Of a stretch of 64,000 nt of DNA, positions 11,345 through 22,639 are shown piece by piece. The DNA lies in the NCBI GenBank assembly GCA_933228895.1, contig OW121853.1, forward strand, positions 73,888,645 through 73,952,644, in the 5' to 3' direction. The stretch is from Platycnemis pennipes. Taxonomy: Eukaryota; Arthropoda; Insecta; Odonata; Platycnemididae. Position 1 is the first letter of the stretch. Every line of letters starts with the position of its first letter. The notes under the pieces are model-generated. The model did no database searches, had not been told where the DNA came from, and worked only from the letters and a program-made list of their open reading frames with translations. The translations under genes were made by a program, and so were the position numbers.

Positions 11345-11715
11345 GTTTTTGATAGGTGAGGGTAGAGCTCACCCCGTACTGAGCCAATGGCGTGTGGATT
11401 TCGCGCATTCATGGTAGGGGGGCCAGTTCCTTTCCCTGGGCCACCTGCGATTTCCTACGAAGTTCTGGCGCGCAGAAAATCGAATCGCGATTTTTAGATC
11501 GGGGTTTCCAGAAAGGCTCTTGCCCGGGATTTGGCGTGCGGTATTCACGCATTCAGGGAAGGAGGGTCAATTACTTTCCCTGAGCCACCTGCGATTTTCT
11601 ACAAAGTTCTCACACACATACAACAGAATCGCGATTTTTAGGTGGGGTGCCCAGAAAACTTCTGCCCGGGATTTGAAGTCTGGACCCCTCGGTCTGTAGC
11701 CAAGCACTTCCCCCA
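11345..11715 (-). repeat. tRNA-derived SINE (family A) with internal tandem duplication
   Basis: The plus strand reads GGTAGAGCTCACCCCGT, then GGGGGGCCAGTTCCTTTCCC, CGATTTCCTACGAAGTTCTG, GAATCGCGATTTTTAG and GCCCGGGATTTG. From about 11550 the second half starts again (GCATTCAGGGAAGGAGGGTC, CGATTTTCTACAAAGTTCTC, GAATCGCGATTTTTAG, GCCCGGGATTTGAAG). The minus strand of the right end has a decayed B-box (CTTCAAATCCCGGGC). Related copies are at 41529-41793 and 55112-55345. Confidence 0.75.
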
Positions 11716-13910
11716 CTAGGATTACTTGTGAACGACTAAAAAAACTACTTCCGCAGATACGAATTTATGCCATCCATTTTTCTTTGAGTAAAACACGCAG
11801 TTTTAAATTAGCAAGCATATTTTACAGAGTAAGATAACGCTCGTAAGAACTTGAAAAAAAAGAAATTCTATTGAAAAGAATCCAGAAAAGAAAGAATTGG
11901 TCGAAGCATTTAAGTCTACAAGGCCGGAAGAACGATGTGCATAATTACTGATAAAACCGTTCAAAGCGGTGGCGTGAAAAACAAGAAAAAAAAACTCCAT
12001 GCGGACTAAAATAATTAAAAATGGAGGAAGAAGAGAGATGCAAGAGAGGAGTGGAACTGGGGAAAAAAAAGACCTCCTCAAGCACAGATGTGAGAGGAAG
12101 AGAGGGGAGTAGCTTGAGAAAGCAAACAAACCGATCGCAGTACAGGGAATGGAAGGAAGAGTGAGAGAGATGAGACGGGAGCTGGAGTGGGCGAAGGGTT
12201 GAGGGTGGGGAGAGACGAGAGGGATGAATGGAAGCTGGAGGTTATGGCGCGGTTTGAGGGGGAGGAGGAGGGAGGGCGCGAGATGGAGGAGTAGCGGAGG
12301 GGTGAAAGAGGGATGGAGGGGGGGGATTGACGCGGGAGCGAACGGGGAACGGGGTATTTATTATTGCAAAGAAGGGAAAAGATGGGACGGTGGAAGGTTT
12401 GAGGAAGTCTTAATGCTTCAAGTGACGGGCGAGATGGTCGTAAAAGCTTGCTTGAATGGGGAGAAGGGACTGACATACTACAGTTTTTCGGGTGGTGGGA
12501 TAGGGGGGAGGGGAGGGAGAAACTATTGGTCGGTCCATTCACTCTCGTGCCGGAAGGGTAACTTCACTCTCAGCCGGGCAGCGTGATGCATTCCATTTAC
12601 AGCATCGATTCTCAATACGTAAAGAATACTAATCCGCATCGGTAGAAATAGAGGCCATCGAGCAATATGGAAATCAGTCCAGGCCTTTAAAACGGCGCGA
12701 TGTAAATGTACTACACTTCAACTCTAAGCTAAATTGAATTAAATTAATTATTGCAACGATGAAGTGCTAGAATTGGTAGAAGAGGAAAGAAATCTGATTG
12801 ATGAAATTAGGAGAAGGCAGAAGGTGTGGAGGGAAAAGGTAATAAAAGGGGATGGTGTTTTGAAGGAGGTGATTGAGGGAAGAACGTTGGGTAAGCGGGG
12901 AAGAGGAAGGAGAAGAACGGGTAGCTTGAATGGAATGATGGGTGGCAGGAGGTATGAGGGGCTGAAGAGGGACATCGTGTGAAATTTAGAGGGTGGGAGG
13001 AATTAAATGTCCATTTAAACCTACCTACACTGGTGGAATACTTATAATAATAATAATCACAGATACATAACAAAAATCAAAACAGCTTAACACTATTCAC
13101 AAACTTATCTCGCTATTTCCCGTTTTTCATTTCTTTCTCCCTTATTCTCCTTCATTCTTCCTCTCTTAGCCCTTTTCGCGGCTACACATGACACTAATTG
13201 CTACACGTCTTCGTGGTGGCACGCAGTGTTAATTAAACTGTAAAAATGATCGACTATTTCAACAGTTATAAAACTCTTAGTCCAACAAACAGACACCAAA
13301 ACTACTAATAAGTATTAAAATCATTATATTGTTGGTTATGATTCCAAAAATAAAAATATCAACGCGATCATATACCGCCGTAGTGCCTATAAATGAATCG
13401 GTGTCTTGTATTATATCACTCTTGTCGCTATATGGAATATCAATGCATATCACCACATCTCAGGGCCTTCGGATGGAGTAGGAAATAAGGGAACGATGGA
13501 AGTCATTCTGTGGTGGAATTCTTCGACGGACAGCCTTTGTAGCTGAGTGAAATGGACGTACCTATGAATGGACGATTAAAACCCTTGAAATGCTGGCGGA
13601 GGTAATGCTGATAACACTATTAGTGTTGCGCTGAATTCTTAACTCATACTAGTACCATTGACAATAAAAATGACAACGAACATACTAAGGACCACTCAAT
13701 TGGACTCAAATCGATAATCCGTAGAAGCGCAACACAAGCACAGACAAAAACTACTGGTTATGGAACTCTACTCAGAATTTGGCCTACGATAAATGTTTAT
13801 GTTAACAGTAAAATATGCTACACATTAATCATGTTATCGATGCTACTTTTCTCAGCCTCCCACTTTGGATCTTAGAATACGATATGAAAATCATTGTAAT
13901 GACCCCTCCC

Positions 13911-14560
13911 TAGGCTTGTGCGATGAGTCGATTAATCGAAGTCATCGACCATCGACTGCGATGAGTCGATGACTCTCATCGATGTCGATGAGTTGATGCG
14001 AATCATTGATGTCGATGAGTCGTGATGTGCTGCTGACACGAGAAACGCTACCTCTGCTGACTACATCTCTTCCTGGCGGAGCTCCACGAGTACGGGGAAG
14101 TCCCAGCTTTTTCCAAATCTTCGGACGTCCTACATTGGTATAGGGACAGGAAGGATGTGTATCCCCGCCTTCAGAAGTACGCGAGGAAATACCTCTGTAT
14201 TCCTGCCACTTCAGCGTCATCAGAGCGGTTCTTCAGCGATGCAGGAAACGTTGTGTTGGACGACCGACTTGTACTCACCGATACGAAAATGCGGAAATGA
14301 GAATTGTATTGCACCACAACAAAGAGTTGTTGCTTAATTTGTAACTTGGTGCTTGTATCGCTCTTTAATAAATAGGTCTTGTCATCGATCATCGACAGTC
14401 ATCGATCATCGAAATTCATCGATCATCGATATTCATCGATAGTCATCGATCATCGTGCACAATCTATTCGATGATCGATGACAGCCATCGTCATCGAAGC
14501 ATTTCGATGAAATTTTTTCATCGAAAATCGATGACCAAAATCGGTCATCGCACAAGCCTA
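13911..14560 (+). mobile_element. hAT-superfamily DNA transposon remnant, non-autonomous
   Basis: The ends are TAGGCTTGTGCGATGA and TCATCGCACAAGCCTA, a perfect 16-base inverted repeat. The subterminal 60-180 bases at both ends are dense arrays of TCGATGATCATCGA-type motifs. Between them is the C-terminal part of a hAT transposase (14061-14344). At 650 bases it is an internal-deletion derivative. An 8-bp target duplication could not be confirmed: the flanks ACCCCTCC and ACCCTGCT are only similar. Confidence 0.85.
14061..14344 (+). pseudogene. hAT transposase C-terminal dimerisation domain, truncated and frameshifted
   Basis: Read from 14061 the frame gives LAELHEYGEV, then VLHWYRDRKDVYPRLQKYAR, then KYLCIPATSASSERFFSDAG and NVVLDDRLVL. 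The W...(15)...P.L...AR.YL.IPATSA.SER.FS.AG pattern is the hAT family dimerisation domain, which holds transposase subunits together. The frame hits TGA at 14298. A one-base shift near 14288 restores NAEMRIVLHHNKELL, the usual end of this domain, up to TAA at 14342-14344. A TGA at 14058 and the lack of the catalytic core and zinc finger show that this is a dead fragment. Confidence 0.9.
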
Positions 14561-15020
14561 CCCTGCTGAAGGAGGTTATTTCAGTTCTGAAGGAAGGTCA
14601 CAGAAGTTGGCTGACGCCCAATCAGCAGCAAGAGGAATAATTCAATGAAACACATGAATAAATCCTATCAAAGAAGCTGCCGGCTCGGTAATTGAAAATA
14701 AAATTACAAGGTGAGCGGAAAGGGAATGCGTAGGGTGGGCAGATATGAGCCAACTCATCCCATTCCCTGAAAATACATCAACTCCGATTATCTTGACCAC
14801 CATGAGACAATTTATTTCTGAGGGATTTGCAACAAGCGCCCGCCGTCCGGGCGAAATAATTCATTATTCATAGGGGTCGTACCGTTTGCGATAATATCGC
14901 CGAGCTAAGCGACTTTACAATCACCCGCCCAGATTACTTAAAAAGACTTGCCGTCTTGGAACCACCGAACCTATGGGGTAAATTTATGAAAATGAAGCAT
15001 GTAATGCAACACCAACTCAC

Positions 15021-15090
15021 CTGGTCGATGTAGTGGTAATCGAAACTGGGGATGCTGGGAGAGTAGCACAGGTCTTTCAGACGCCACGTT
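15021..15090 (-). CDS. ptc: patched, short exon in extracellular domain 1
   Basis: This 70-base exon has acceptor TTCCAG and donor GTGAGT. Its first base completes the Ile codon begun by the preceding exon. The remaining 23 codons read TWRLKDLCYSPS then IPSFDYHYIDQ. The W(K/R/G)L..(L/M)C motif followed by a S-F-Y-(I/M)-(D/E)Q tail is the conserved Patched segment just before the [10 protein letters not shown] block; the cysteine is one of the conserved ectodomain cysteines. The exon ends in phase 0, matching the next exon. It is too short to be seen as an independent open frame and was found by following the protein family and the splice sites. Confidence 0.93.
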
Positions 15091-17459
15091 CTGGAAGAGA
15101 AGAATAAATTTTTAAAAAAAGGAAAAGGAAAAATAAAACGAATTAAGAAAGGTAAAAAAATAATTTCAAAAATAATACATAGTACAAAACATTAATACAT
15201 TTCTTTCAAAGCCGTTTATATGATTTTTTTAGTAAGAAACTCATTTTTCCGCTGGTAGTTGGCTAAATTAGCTTTAATATGTAGACGTAGATGTAATATT
15301 TGCAGTCTCCTGAAATGGGTAATAGAAGGGCTGCCTGATCTCAAGTTTTTTTATTTTGAAAATATCTATTTTATACATAAATTCTTCCTACTGCATACAA
15401 ACCTTTAGTACGTACATTAAAGGACTATTACTCTGGTATTACATCTATACTAATACTCTCTTCTCTTTAATGCATCAGATAATCACAGAGGCGTTTTCTT
15501 GACACCCGACGAATTTTAAGTACCTACTTTAAGTTTCGGAGAGATAATAATTAGCGTCACAACAGGAATCATCACTAACTTACAACAAATTCCCATACAT
15601 AAATGCTGTATTGTCAACATCTACATATTTCGGTGTATGAAATTAGGTACGGAACCCATTCCCAAAATTTTATAAATTGAATCCTTGAAGGCGTAGCTGT
15701 CCAGTAAATTGGAACGTCCAGTCAAACCAAAGCCGTCTGATTTCACAGATATTATAAGTTTACGGGAAATAAAAGGCGGAGAGAGGAATTAACCCCCACC
15801 CCCAAAACCAGACCGTCACTCGATCCCAACACAGGATTGGCTGCTAATCCTTAATAGCTCGTAACGTACTGCGCAACAGGCGAGAATTCAACACCTGCCA
15901 ATAGAGTCGACGAGTAAGATGCTTGGCAGACGCGGATGCGTTATCGTGCCACTTACGAATCGTATGTACATATGCACGTAAGTCAACACGCGGGTGGTAA
16001 CGGGAAACGGATGCCGGGCTGGAGACAGTTTAAATCGCCTGGGGTGACGCAACCCACCACACGCGGGGGAGAGGAGATCTAGGCGACCGCAATCGTGATC
16101 TCTGGCCGGGCCGTCGGAAGGGTGCACGACTTGCACTCCCAGGGTGGTCGGAAGAAGCGCCTCAAGGCCACGCCGCCGTCACGATTCACGTCGCGGTGCA
16201 CTGCAGCCGAAGTGCAACGCCGGCCTGCATAATACGGCACGCAGAATGGGCTCGCAACTAGGGTTGCCAACCCTCCCGGTTTCGTCCCCGAAATTGAACA
16301 ATGATTTCACCCACTATCCCATCCCCTGAAATATGTAATTCTCCTCCTGCTTTCACTCAGCAACATCAACATACAAACGTACGGGCTGGCTATTTGATCG
16401 CTATGAAAAAATATTAACCAGTAAAAGACTATTGAATATTTTTGTTGGGTATATATTAGTTTACGGCGGTTCGGCTTCATCTTTCGGCACAAAGTTGTGC
16501 AATGTATATCTCCGTAAAATCTCAGCTTATTTTATAGCGTTTAATTATTTTCATGAAATGAATTCCACGAGATTGATACTGAAACAATTGAGCTAATTAG
16601 ATCATTAACATGAGGAGGGGATGGACTTGAAATGGCAGCACAAAACTATGGAAGCGAATATTTTAAGTTTTTGACGATCGCCATGAACCCTATATTTCGA
16701 TGACTCCTACCACTACCCTGATTTCAATTGCTATTTTGAGGGCTATGTTCAATTGTTCATAATTATATCTATAAGTAGCCTTAGATCCATTGTGATCCAT
16801 ATGTGCATTTATTGCGTTCATTAATGAGAGAAGATAGCTGTAGTTTTTCTCTAATATTAAATCTCACGGCATCTACCGGGGTTTATTACGCATGGAAAGG
16901 GCCACTACCGGAAACAGCTCTTCAGGAGTTGGCGACCAGGCTCACTATTGTCTTTGATAGCACTGGATCCAAGTGCAAAGTCACGACTTCTTTTGTTAGG
17001 GACGTAAAAATATTCCGGTTGCAAGTGGGGCAGGATTCGACGTGGAATTTGGTGATAAATTGATATCGTTACAAAATTTAAAAGCGTAGTTTAGTATATT
17101 CATGCTTGTTTCTATGCAATGATTCGTACTTTCATATGCATTTCGATATTTACATACGATTTGTTGCTGTTATCGTGGGATTTATCGGTGGGATACGTTA
17201 CCAGTGTTTATCAACCTAATAAGATGGGTTAATTTATCTCATGAGGTCTCATGTGCAATAAGAAGGTAGCCACGTAGTAACATACACTTCGCACGAAAAA
17301 TATAGGTACGCTCATAAATGACACAGGGTTCCCATTTTGGCTTTAGTCTCGGGCCAAAAGCTACTATTATTTTTCAAACTGTCTTCAAGCAGACCCTCGG
17401 AATGATCGTTAGTGGTAGAGTTCAGATAGTAGTGACTAGTGAAATCCACTCATTAATCC

Positions 17460-17610
17460 AGGGGGACAGTTCCTTTCCCTGGACCTCGTGTAGTTTCCGC
17501 TACACTAAATCCGTAAAAATATCCGACATCGAGCTCAGCTGAGCGGGTCCAAATTGTCTCGACCCGGATTTCAACTCCTGATCCTTTAGAGATCAGCGGT
17601 ACAGTCTACA
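17460..17610 (-). repeat. SINE family A remnant
   Basis: GGGGGACAGTTCCTTTCCCT followed by CGACCCGGATTTCAACTCC and GGTACAGTCTA parallels the right half of the SINE at 41529-41793 (GGCCAGTTTCTTTCCCT, GCCCGGGATTTGAACCC, GGTCGGTAGCTA). It is strongly diverged. Confidence 0.45.
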
Positions 17611-18127
17611 CATATGACAATTGCAAAGATTCTCAAGAAATACTCGTCCTAAATTTCCATACAATACTTGCCTTCGGAATAAATTCTCTGAAACGGAATG
17701 AAATACCAACTCCTACCAAGGAATATTATGGAGCTACTTCTTCAATATTCCGGGAAAGAAAATACTAACGGTTTAGACTTGTGCCATCTGCTAATACTTC
17801 CACAACGAATCCTATGCTACTCCATAATCATCTTCATTATAAAAGGCGGTGGCTTGTCGTTGTAGCCATGTCTATCTTCATTGCTGTTTTCTTCATATTT
17901 CTATATGACTGCAGGTACACATTCACAATTGTCACTGTACAATTCCGTGAATATCGTAATATAAAGTTCCTGGACGCCCTTTTGGTTTTCTCCCAAGTAT
18001 TTTCCCTGAAAAATATTGGTGAAAAACTGTTGTGCCTTAATAAATGTCCCACTAGCTTCCATCTCCTTTATTTAACTGTATTTAAGAGGGACCTCTTCGG
18101 TTCCACAAATGCAAGCACTTCGTCACT

Positions 18128-18336
18128 TTGAAGCGTAGCAAAGGTAGGTGAAATATTTTAGAGTTGTCTGTAGTGCATGATGCATGTATTAACCCCTTAA
18201 ATACTATAGATACTAACAAGCTAGTTGCATGAGACCTATAGTTGCTTGTTTGCATGTTAGTAGTGCATGCTTGGTGATCTTCACCCCCTGCCACACACCC
18301 TCGCGGTGGCTTGCAGGGTGTCGTGTGGATGTAATG
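18128..18336 (+). mobile_element. LINE 3' tail copy (plus)
   Basis: AGCGTAGCAAAGGTAGGTGA matches the end of the LINE coding region at 6067-6090. The 3' UTR follows with GTGCATGCTTGGTGATCTTC, ACCCCCTGCCACACACCC and GGTGGCTTGCAGGGTGTCGT. It is nearly collinear with 6070-6275 and ends 110 bases from the ptc exon donor. Confidence 0.85.
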
Positions 18337-18445
18337 TAGTTTTTCCAAAGGAAAACTCCAAAATGGAACAAAAAATGGGGGCGGACGTAGGTTCGCTGCA
18401 ATGATTAACATAAGCATAAATGTACCCATTTATTTGTATACTCAC

Positions 18446-18665
18446 ATGTCGAAGAGGTGGACGGTGACGGAGGCCGCGGCGGAGACGGCGTCGAGGTGCG
18501 CGAGCAGGGCCTCGGGTCTCAGGAGGCCGGCCGTGGCCGAGGTGGAGTCGTGCGGAGTTTGGATGAGCAGCTGGTGGGTGCTGCCCCCCGTGGCGGCCGC
18601 CGCCGACGGACCCCCGCCCAGCGCTGCCTCCGCGTACCTTAGCTCCCTCTCCAGCTGGCCGCCCT
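18446..18665 (-). CDS. ptc: patched, exon encoding the start of extracellular domain 1
   Basis: This 220-base exon follows a TAG acceptor and ends at a GTGAGT donor. It completes a codon split after its first base and translates as (E)GGQLERELRYAEAAL, then a Gly/Ala-rich insert, then THQLLIQTPHD, LLRPEALLAHLD and VTVHLFD, ending two bases into an Ile codon. Patched proteins have at this place an EGGRLE-like start, a QLLIQT strand and a LLAHLE helix directly after the first membrane helix and LW(I/V)(Q/E) motif. The insert GGGPSAAAATGG is longer than in the fly protein. The exon is strikingly GC- and CpG-rich compared with its AT-rich introns. The LW(I/V)(Q/E) exon that should precede it was not found to the right. 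The assignment is firm; the exact start rests on the acceptor and on the phase match to the next exon. Confidence 0.93.
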
Positions 18666-18695
18666 CTATGGAAGACACACAAACACACATTTAAA

Positions 18696-19236
18696 ATGGG
18701 GGCGTTTACTCTGAATCGAAATCGCAATTTTGTACACAAAATCGTTAGATGGAAACGAAAAATGAATTTTAGTGAAAAAATTAATCTTCTAACCACAACC
18801 ATTCACTCATAAATCAAAAATTAAAATGAGCAAAAGGTGACTCCCACCGAAAAAGCTGCTGTGTTAACATTGACGTCATTTTCTTTCCGTCCTTGACTGC
18901 TTTTCGGGGAAGGGGAGGTAGTGGAGGGGGGTTTTCGGATGGTCTGCTCGCGCACAGATCCTGTCGCAACAGTTTCCATTGGCAGAGTCAGCTGTGCCCC
19001 CCCCCCCCCATTGCGATAAGGCGAGGTAGCTTCGCGGGCTCAGTTGTGATTGGTCGAAGTCGATACACGTCAGAGGTTACACCACGCCCACTTTTCCGAA
19101 AGGGTAAAAAACATCAGTTTTTCGCCGCTTATAACTCGAGAAATAATTGACGGATAAAAAACGGAAAAATACGGGTCTTTTTATTTTACAAACTCTATCA
19201 GATTCGGCAATAAAAAAATATGGTAAACGACCCCAT
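18696..19236. mobile_element. 541-bp inverted-terminal-repeat element, copy 1
   Basis: The left end ATGGGGGCGTTTACTC and right end TATGGTAAACGACCCCAT are imperfect inverted repeats (ATGGGG(G/T)CGTTTAC). A second copy with the same order and orientation, including TTAATCTTCTAACCACAACC, GAAAAAGCTGCTGTG and GTCGATA(C/T)ACGTCAGAGGTT, is at 46432-46964. There is no coding capacity, so it is a non-autonomous DNA element. It starts 31 bases upstream of the first ptc exon acceptor. A run of ten C at about 19001 is expanded in this copy. Confidence 0.8.
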
Positions 19237-21363
19237 CGCGGGTTCCATGCCTAGAGGGGAAATGAATGAACGAAACGTAAAGAGCATATGGAAGTCATTC
19301 ACACCTATGTAGTGATAGGAGGGAGACCACTGAGATCATTGGCGCGTTTATAAAAATCCATGGCACTTTGACAAATGCAAAAACGGCAAATCGAGGAAAA
19401 CAAGAATATCTTGAGCATCCTAGGCAATGAAATTCCGGAGTGGTTGCATCGCAAGCATTTGCCGGCCGTTAATTTTCAATGGTGCACACGACAGGCAATT
19501 AACGTCCGTACCCTCTATATCTATCTTCGCGTTAGCGAAAGGGGATGATCGGAAAGCGGAGCGAAGGTGCAGTTATCAACGGATAAATCCCCGAGAACTT
19601 CGTCGAAATGCCTCGGGCACCGTGATTACTTCGTTGACCAGGGGATGAACATTAATTTCCCCGCCTGCCTCCGCCGCAAGGCAAGACAACGAGTTTTGTA
19701 CCTCCACCCCGCACTGGAACGCGATGATTTACGAAAGTGAAAGTGATTCAATTCGCACACACGGAACGAGTTGCAGTATAAGGCTATCATCAAATAGTAT
19801 CAATTGCCACTCTACTGAGGCGTCAAACGCTTATTTCAATCGACATTTAGTATCGTGGGACAGAAAATGAGCCGTCGACGACACACTTGATTGACTAGAT
19901 ATATTCGCGACACGACAAATTAAAATTTCGATTTCAACTTTTGCAATTCGTACACTCCTCCCTGATGCTTGCACAATATATATGATATCAGCTTCAAGTT
20001 AGTTTTAAACGTGCGAACAAAGACGTGAAGACATTTGTAGAATTTCCACCATTTACATGAACACGCAAGTAGATATAAGTTTTATCTATAAACATACCTG
20101 TAAAAATTCCTAGCATTTAAATATTTCCACTTAGTCTCTTGTACGAACCAAATCATAACAGTTTTTTTTAACCCGATGTACTCTATTACGAGAGCTTTAC
20201 CAGGCCACAGGTAAGATGATAATAAACCAAAGTACAACTAATACCCTCAAAATGCCCAGTAGGTTTCAATGCGTTCACTATATTTAACGAGAGGGATGAA
20301 GATATTTTCTTGCAGCCATAATTAGCGGGCAACACACTAAATGGTCCAGGACCATATTCGGGCCTCAGTCCCCAAAGGCGTTCAGGGAGAAGGTCACTTG
20401 GAAGCTGAACATGAACGAATCCAGTCCCCAGACACCCTCCAGGGGATTGGGTTCAGAGCCCAGACGTGCTGATAATAACCCGACGATTAACGAGGGGCAT
20501 GGAAGCGGAGAGAGAAAAAGAAAAACCAAACGCCGGACTCGACACGAGACTCGAATGCAAGGCGAGGGTTGGAACGAAATGCGAGGAGGTTAACGAGCGG
20601 GGAGGATGGAACAGACATTACATTCATATTAGGGTCACCGGCCACCGTGCCCTCATTTAAAACAGTCGGGAGGCGCTCATGGGAAAGAGGGGAAATTTCT
20701 AGGCAAAAAAACATCGAATTTTGGGACCAGAAATCGCAAACAATACAAGGGCGCATTAAGTGCACAATATACATACGGTTGGGGACTCCATTTTCAGTCT
20801 TCTGAGGAGGGCGAACAGTTTGAATGCCCTTCAAAAAATTTCCGTTTTTCAATTTCGTTCATGCCATTTGCAGATGCGCTGAAGACCTTACCGATCAGCA
20901 ATTCTTAAGCAGACGTTTTGGATCCACACGCTCCTTTCGCCGAAATTGTATTCGAATAAAGTTTTCAAAAACTACATCATCACCAGTCAACAATCCTGAG
21001 ATGGGTTTGACGCAGCTCTCCACTCGATTCTCCTAAAAGCTAACCTCTTCATATTCGCTAAAAACTCAGCCCTTGAAATTAATTCCTTAAGTGTGTAAGG
21101 CACTGTCAAACTCACAGTTGCTAGAACCCATTTTTCCCAATGCTGATCGTCACCCAATTTAGTTTGTATCTAGTAGAATTCCGAATTAATATTTGAGCAA
21201 TTAAATCACTATTTTCACCTATCTTGAAGTAAAATGGCAATAAATCGCATAGTTGTTTCCTTTCATGGCATTCAAAGAGACCAAGTTACAATCGTCTAAG
21301 CGCTGTTCTTCTCTCGGGAAACATATGAAACTGATTTAAACCTAAATTAGTCCAATGTCTCCG
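19237..21363. other. No recognisable feature
   Basis: AT-rich single-copy-looking DNA with a moderately GC-rich stretch at 19430-19700 and 20400-20600. The short open frames here have no recognisable domain, and no repeat family was identified. Confidence 0.4.
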
Positions 21364-21780
21364 TGGTGATAACAAAACTGTACTTTGCAACTAAACTGTT
21401 TCATTCAGACCAGCTTCTGTATATCACGCAAATATGTGAATGCATTGATCCATGCTGGTATCGAACTATTCCAGCCTCTTGACGACTGTCGGGAGCGTGC
21501 GAAGCTTACCAAAATTGGTGCCAATAGTGATAACGAAACTACTTTGCAACTAAACTGTTTCATTCAGACCAGCATCTGTACATCACGCAAATATGTGAAT
21601 GTATTGATCCATGCCGGCATCGAACTATTCCAGCCTCTTGACGACTGTCAGGAACGTGCGAAGCATACCAAAATTGGTACCAATAGTGATAACGAAACTA
21701 CTTTGCAACTAAACTGTTTCATTCAGACCAGCATCTGTACATCACGCAAATTTGCGAAAGAACCGATCCACGGTACCGAA
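21364..21780. repeat. 159-bp tandem repeat, about 2.5 copies
   Basis: ACTTTGCAACTAAACTGTTT starts at 21382, 21541 and 21700, which gives an exact 159-base period. Units share TCACGCAAATATGTGAATG, GAACTATTCCAGCCTCTTGA and ACCAAAATTGGT with a few substitutions. The third copy decays after about 21780. Because 159 is divisible by 3, the repeat is open in one plus-strand frame with a 53-residue period (LNCFIQTS, LIHAGIELFQPLDDC). This gives a 184-codon open frame that has no recognised domain and is probably a by-product. Confidence 0.9.
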
Positions 21781-21819
21781 CTTTTCCCGCCCCTGCCTGG
21801 CATCGATCTTGTGGTCTCA

Positions 21820-22280
21820 TCCCCGCTTGCCTCCACCCGAAAAGGGACCCGTGTGACATGGGCTGAGGGCCAAGATGGGCCCTCCCCGAGCGTTCCTAGC
21901 CGGCGCACGGCGCGGCGGGCACATCAGACGGAAAAATAACGAGGGCGACATGTGCTCCGAGCCTTTGGAGGCCGAGTCTTCCAACCCTCGAGACACTCCC
22001 CCCACATCAAACCGCGGTTTCAAACACACGCACACGCTTCCATTAACGCCTCCCCGACGTGGATTATCCATCAAACGGGAAAGGACGACGGGCGGAGAGG
22101 GGACGGACGCACTCGGGGGCTTTGCAGCGGACGGCGGGGTATATAAATAAGGACGGAGCCAGACCCCCAACTCTCCTCCCCCCCAGCTACACGACGAGAG
22201 GAAAAAAATGAGTCGCTTCGACAGGGTGCCGCCCTGAAACCCCTCTGGTATCCCCCTCTCCCCTAACCACTCGTCAGCGA
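21820..22280. other. GC-rich block, no supported gene
   Basis: This block is GC- and CpG-rich with open frames on both strands, and it ends with CT- and C-rich sequence near 22160-22260. It has no splice-phase or domain support. It could be a regulatory CpG-rich segment or a decayed element. Confidence 0.35.
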
Positions 22281-22639
22281 AGACGTGACAACTCGGCAGG
22301 AGTGTCGGAAGCTGCAGCTTGAGCAGATATGATGACGAAGTACTGTCAGGGAGAAAGCAGAGAAGTGGCTTGAATACCTAATGACCACCAAGAGAACCTC
22401 GGTTCAAATGCACGCAATGCCAAAGAATTTTCAGAGGGATATCGGTCCCTATGTGAGTGTTGAGCGGTCTACCACTACCACCAGGATAGCTTGTGTTGTG
22501 GACCCTCACCACTCCTCTCTGAAAAATATTACGTCATGGAACTATAACGCGCTAATGGAACGGATGACTTATAGAGTCGATCGCCCGCCCAAAATAACAT
22601 CTAAGAGGGGAGACCACTAGCTCTATTTGCAAGGAAGAA

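Larger units (their letters stand above)
9008..15020 (-). other. ptc intron of 6013 bases, longest complete intron
   Basis: It contains a poly-A run (9060-9082, plus strand), a possible SINE head at 10505-10560, a CpG-rich block at 10880-11340, a duplicated SINE (11345-11715), a purine-rich block (12180-12560, 12760-13000) and the hAT element (13911-14560). The stretches 9600-10450 and 13080-13900 show nothing recognisable. Confidence 0.6.
15091..18445 (-). other. ptc intron of 3355 bases
   Basis: This intron lies between the first two ptc exons seen. It holds a SINE remnant (about 17460-17610), a LINE tail (18128-18336), a GC-rich stretch at 16000-16270 and two short unexplained plus-strand open frames (16803-17063 and 17781-18131). 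The latter has a hydrophobic stretch (VVVAMSIFIAVFFIFLYD) but no recognisable family, and it runs into the LINE remnant. Confidence 0.55.
1575..18665 (-). other. ptc: patched (ptc) gene segment: five internal exons and four complete introns
   Basis: Five minus-strand blocks, each flanked by AG upstream and GTGAG or GTAAG downstream, join in compatible phases (2/1, 0/0, 2/1, 0/0) into one reading frame of about 199 residues. The frame aligns end to end with the first large extracellular loop of Patched, the Hedgehog receptor and sterol-transporter-like protein of the plasma membrane and cilium. Introns are 3355, 6013, 1717 and 5410 bases. No stop or frameshift interrupts the exons, so the locus looks intact. 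The first membrane helix (5' side) and the sterol-sensing domain (3' side) are not in the part I could resolve. Identification is from established knowledge of the family; the splice sites are seen directly. Confidence 0.93.

Noticed and set aside
10789..11417. Long frames on both strands (207 and 180 codons)
   Set aside because: Both strands are open because the block is CpG-rich and poor in stop codons. The translations are Ser/Pro/Arg-rich without domains, and the minus frame starts inside a SINE.
21817..22170. Overlapping frames of 91-117 codons on both strands
   Set aside because: GC-rich block, no domain; one frame simply continues the 159-bp repeat.
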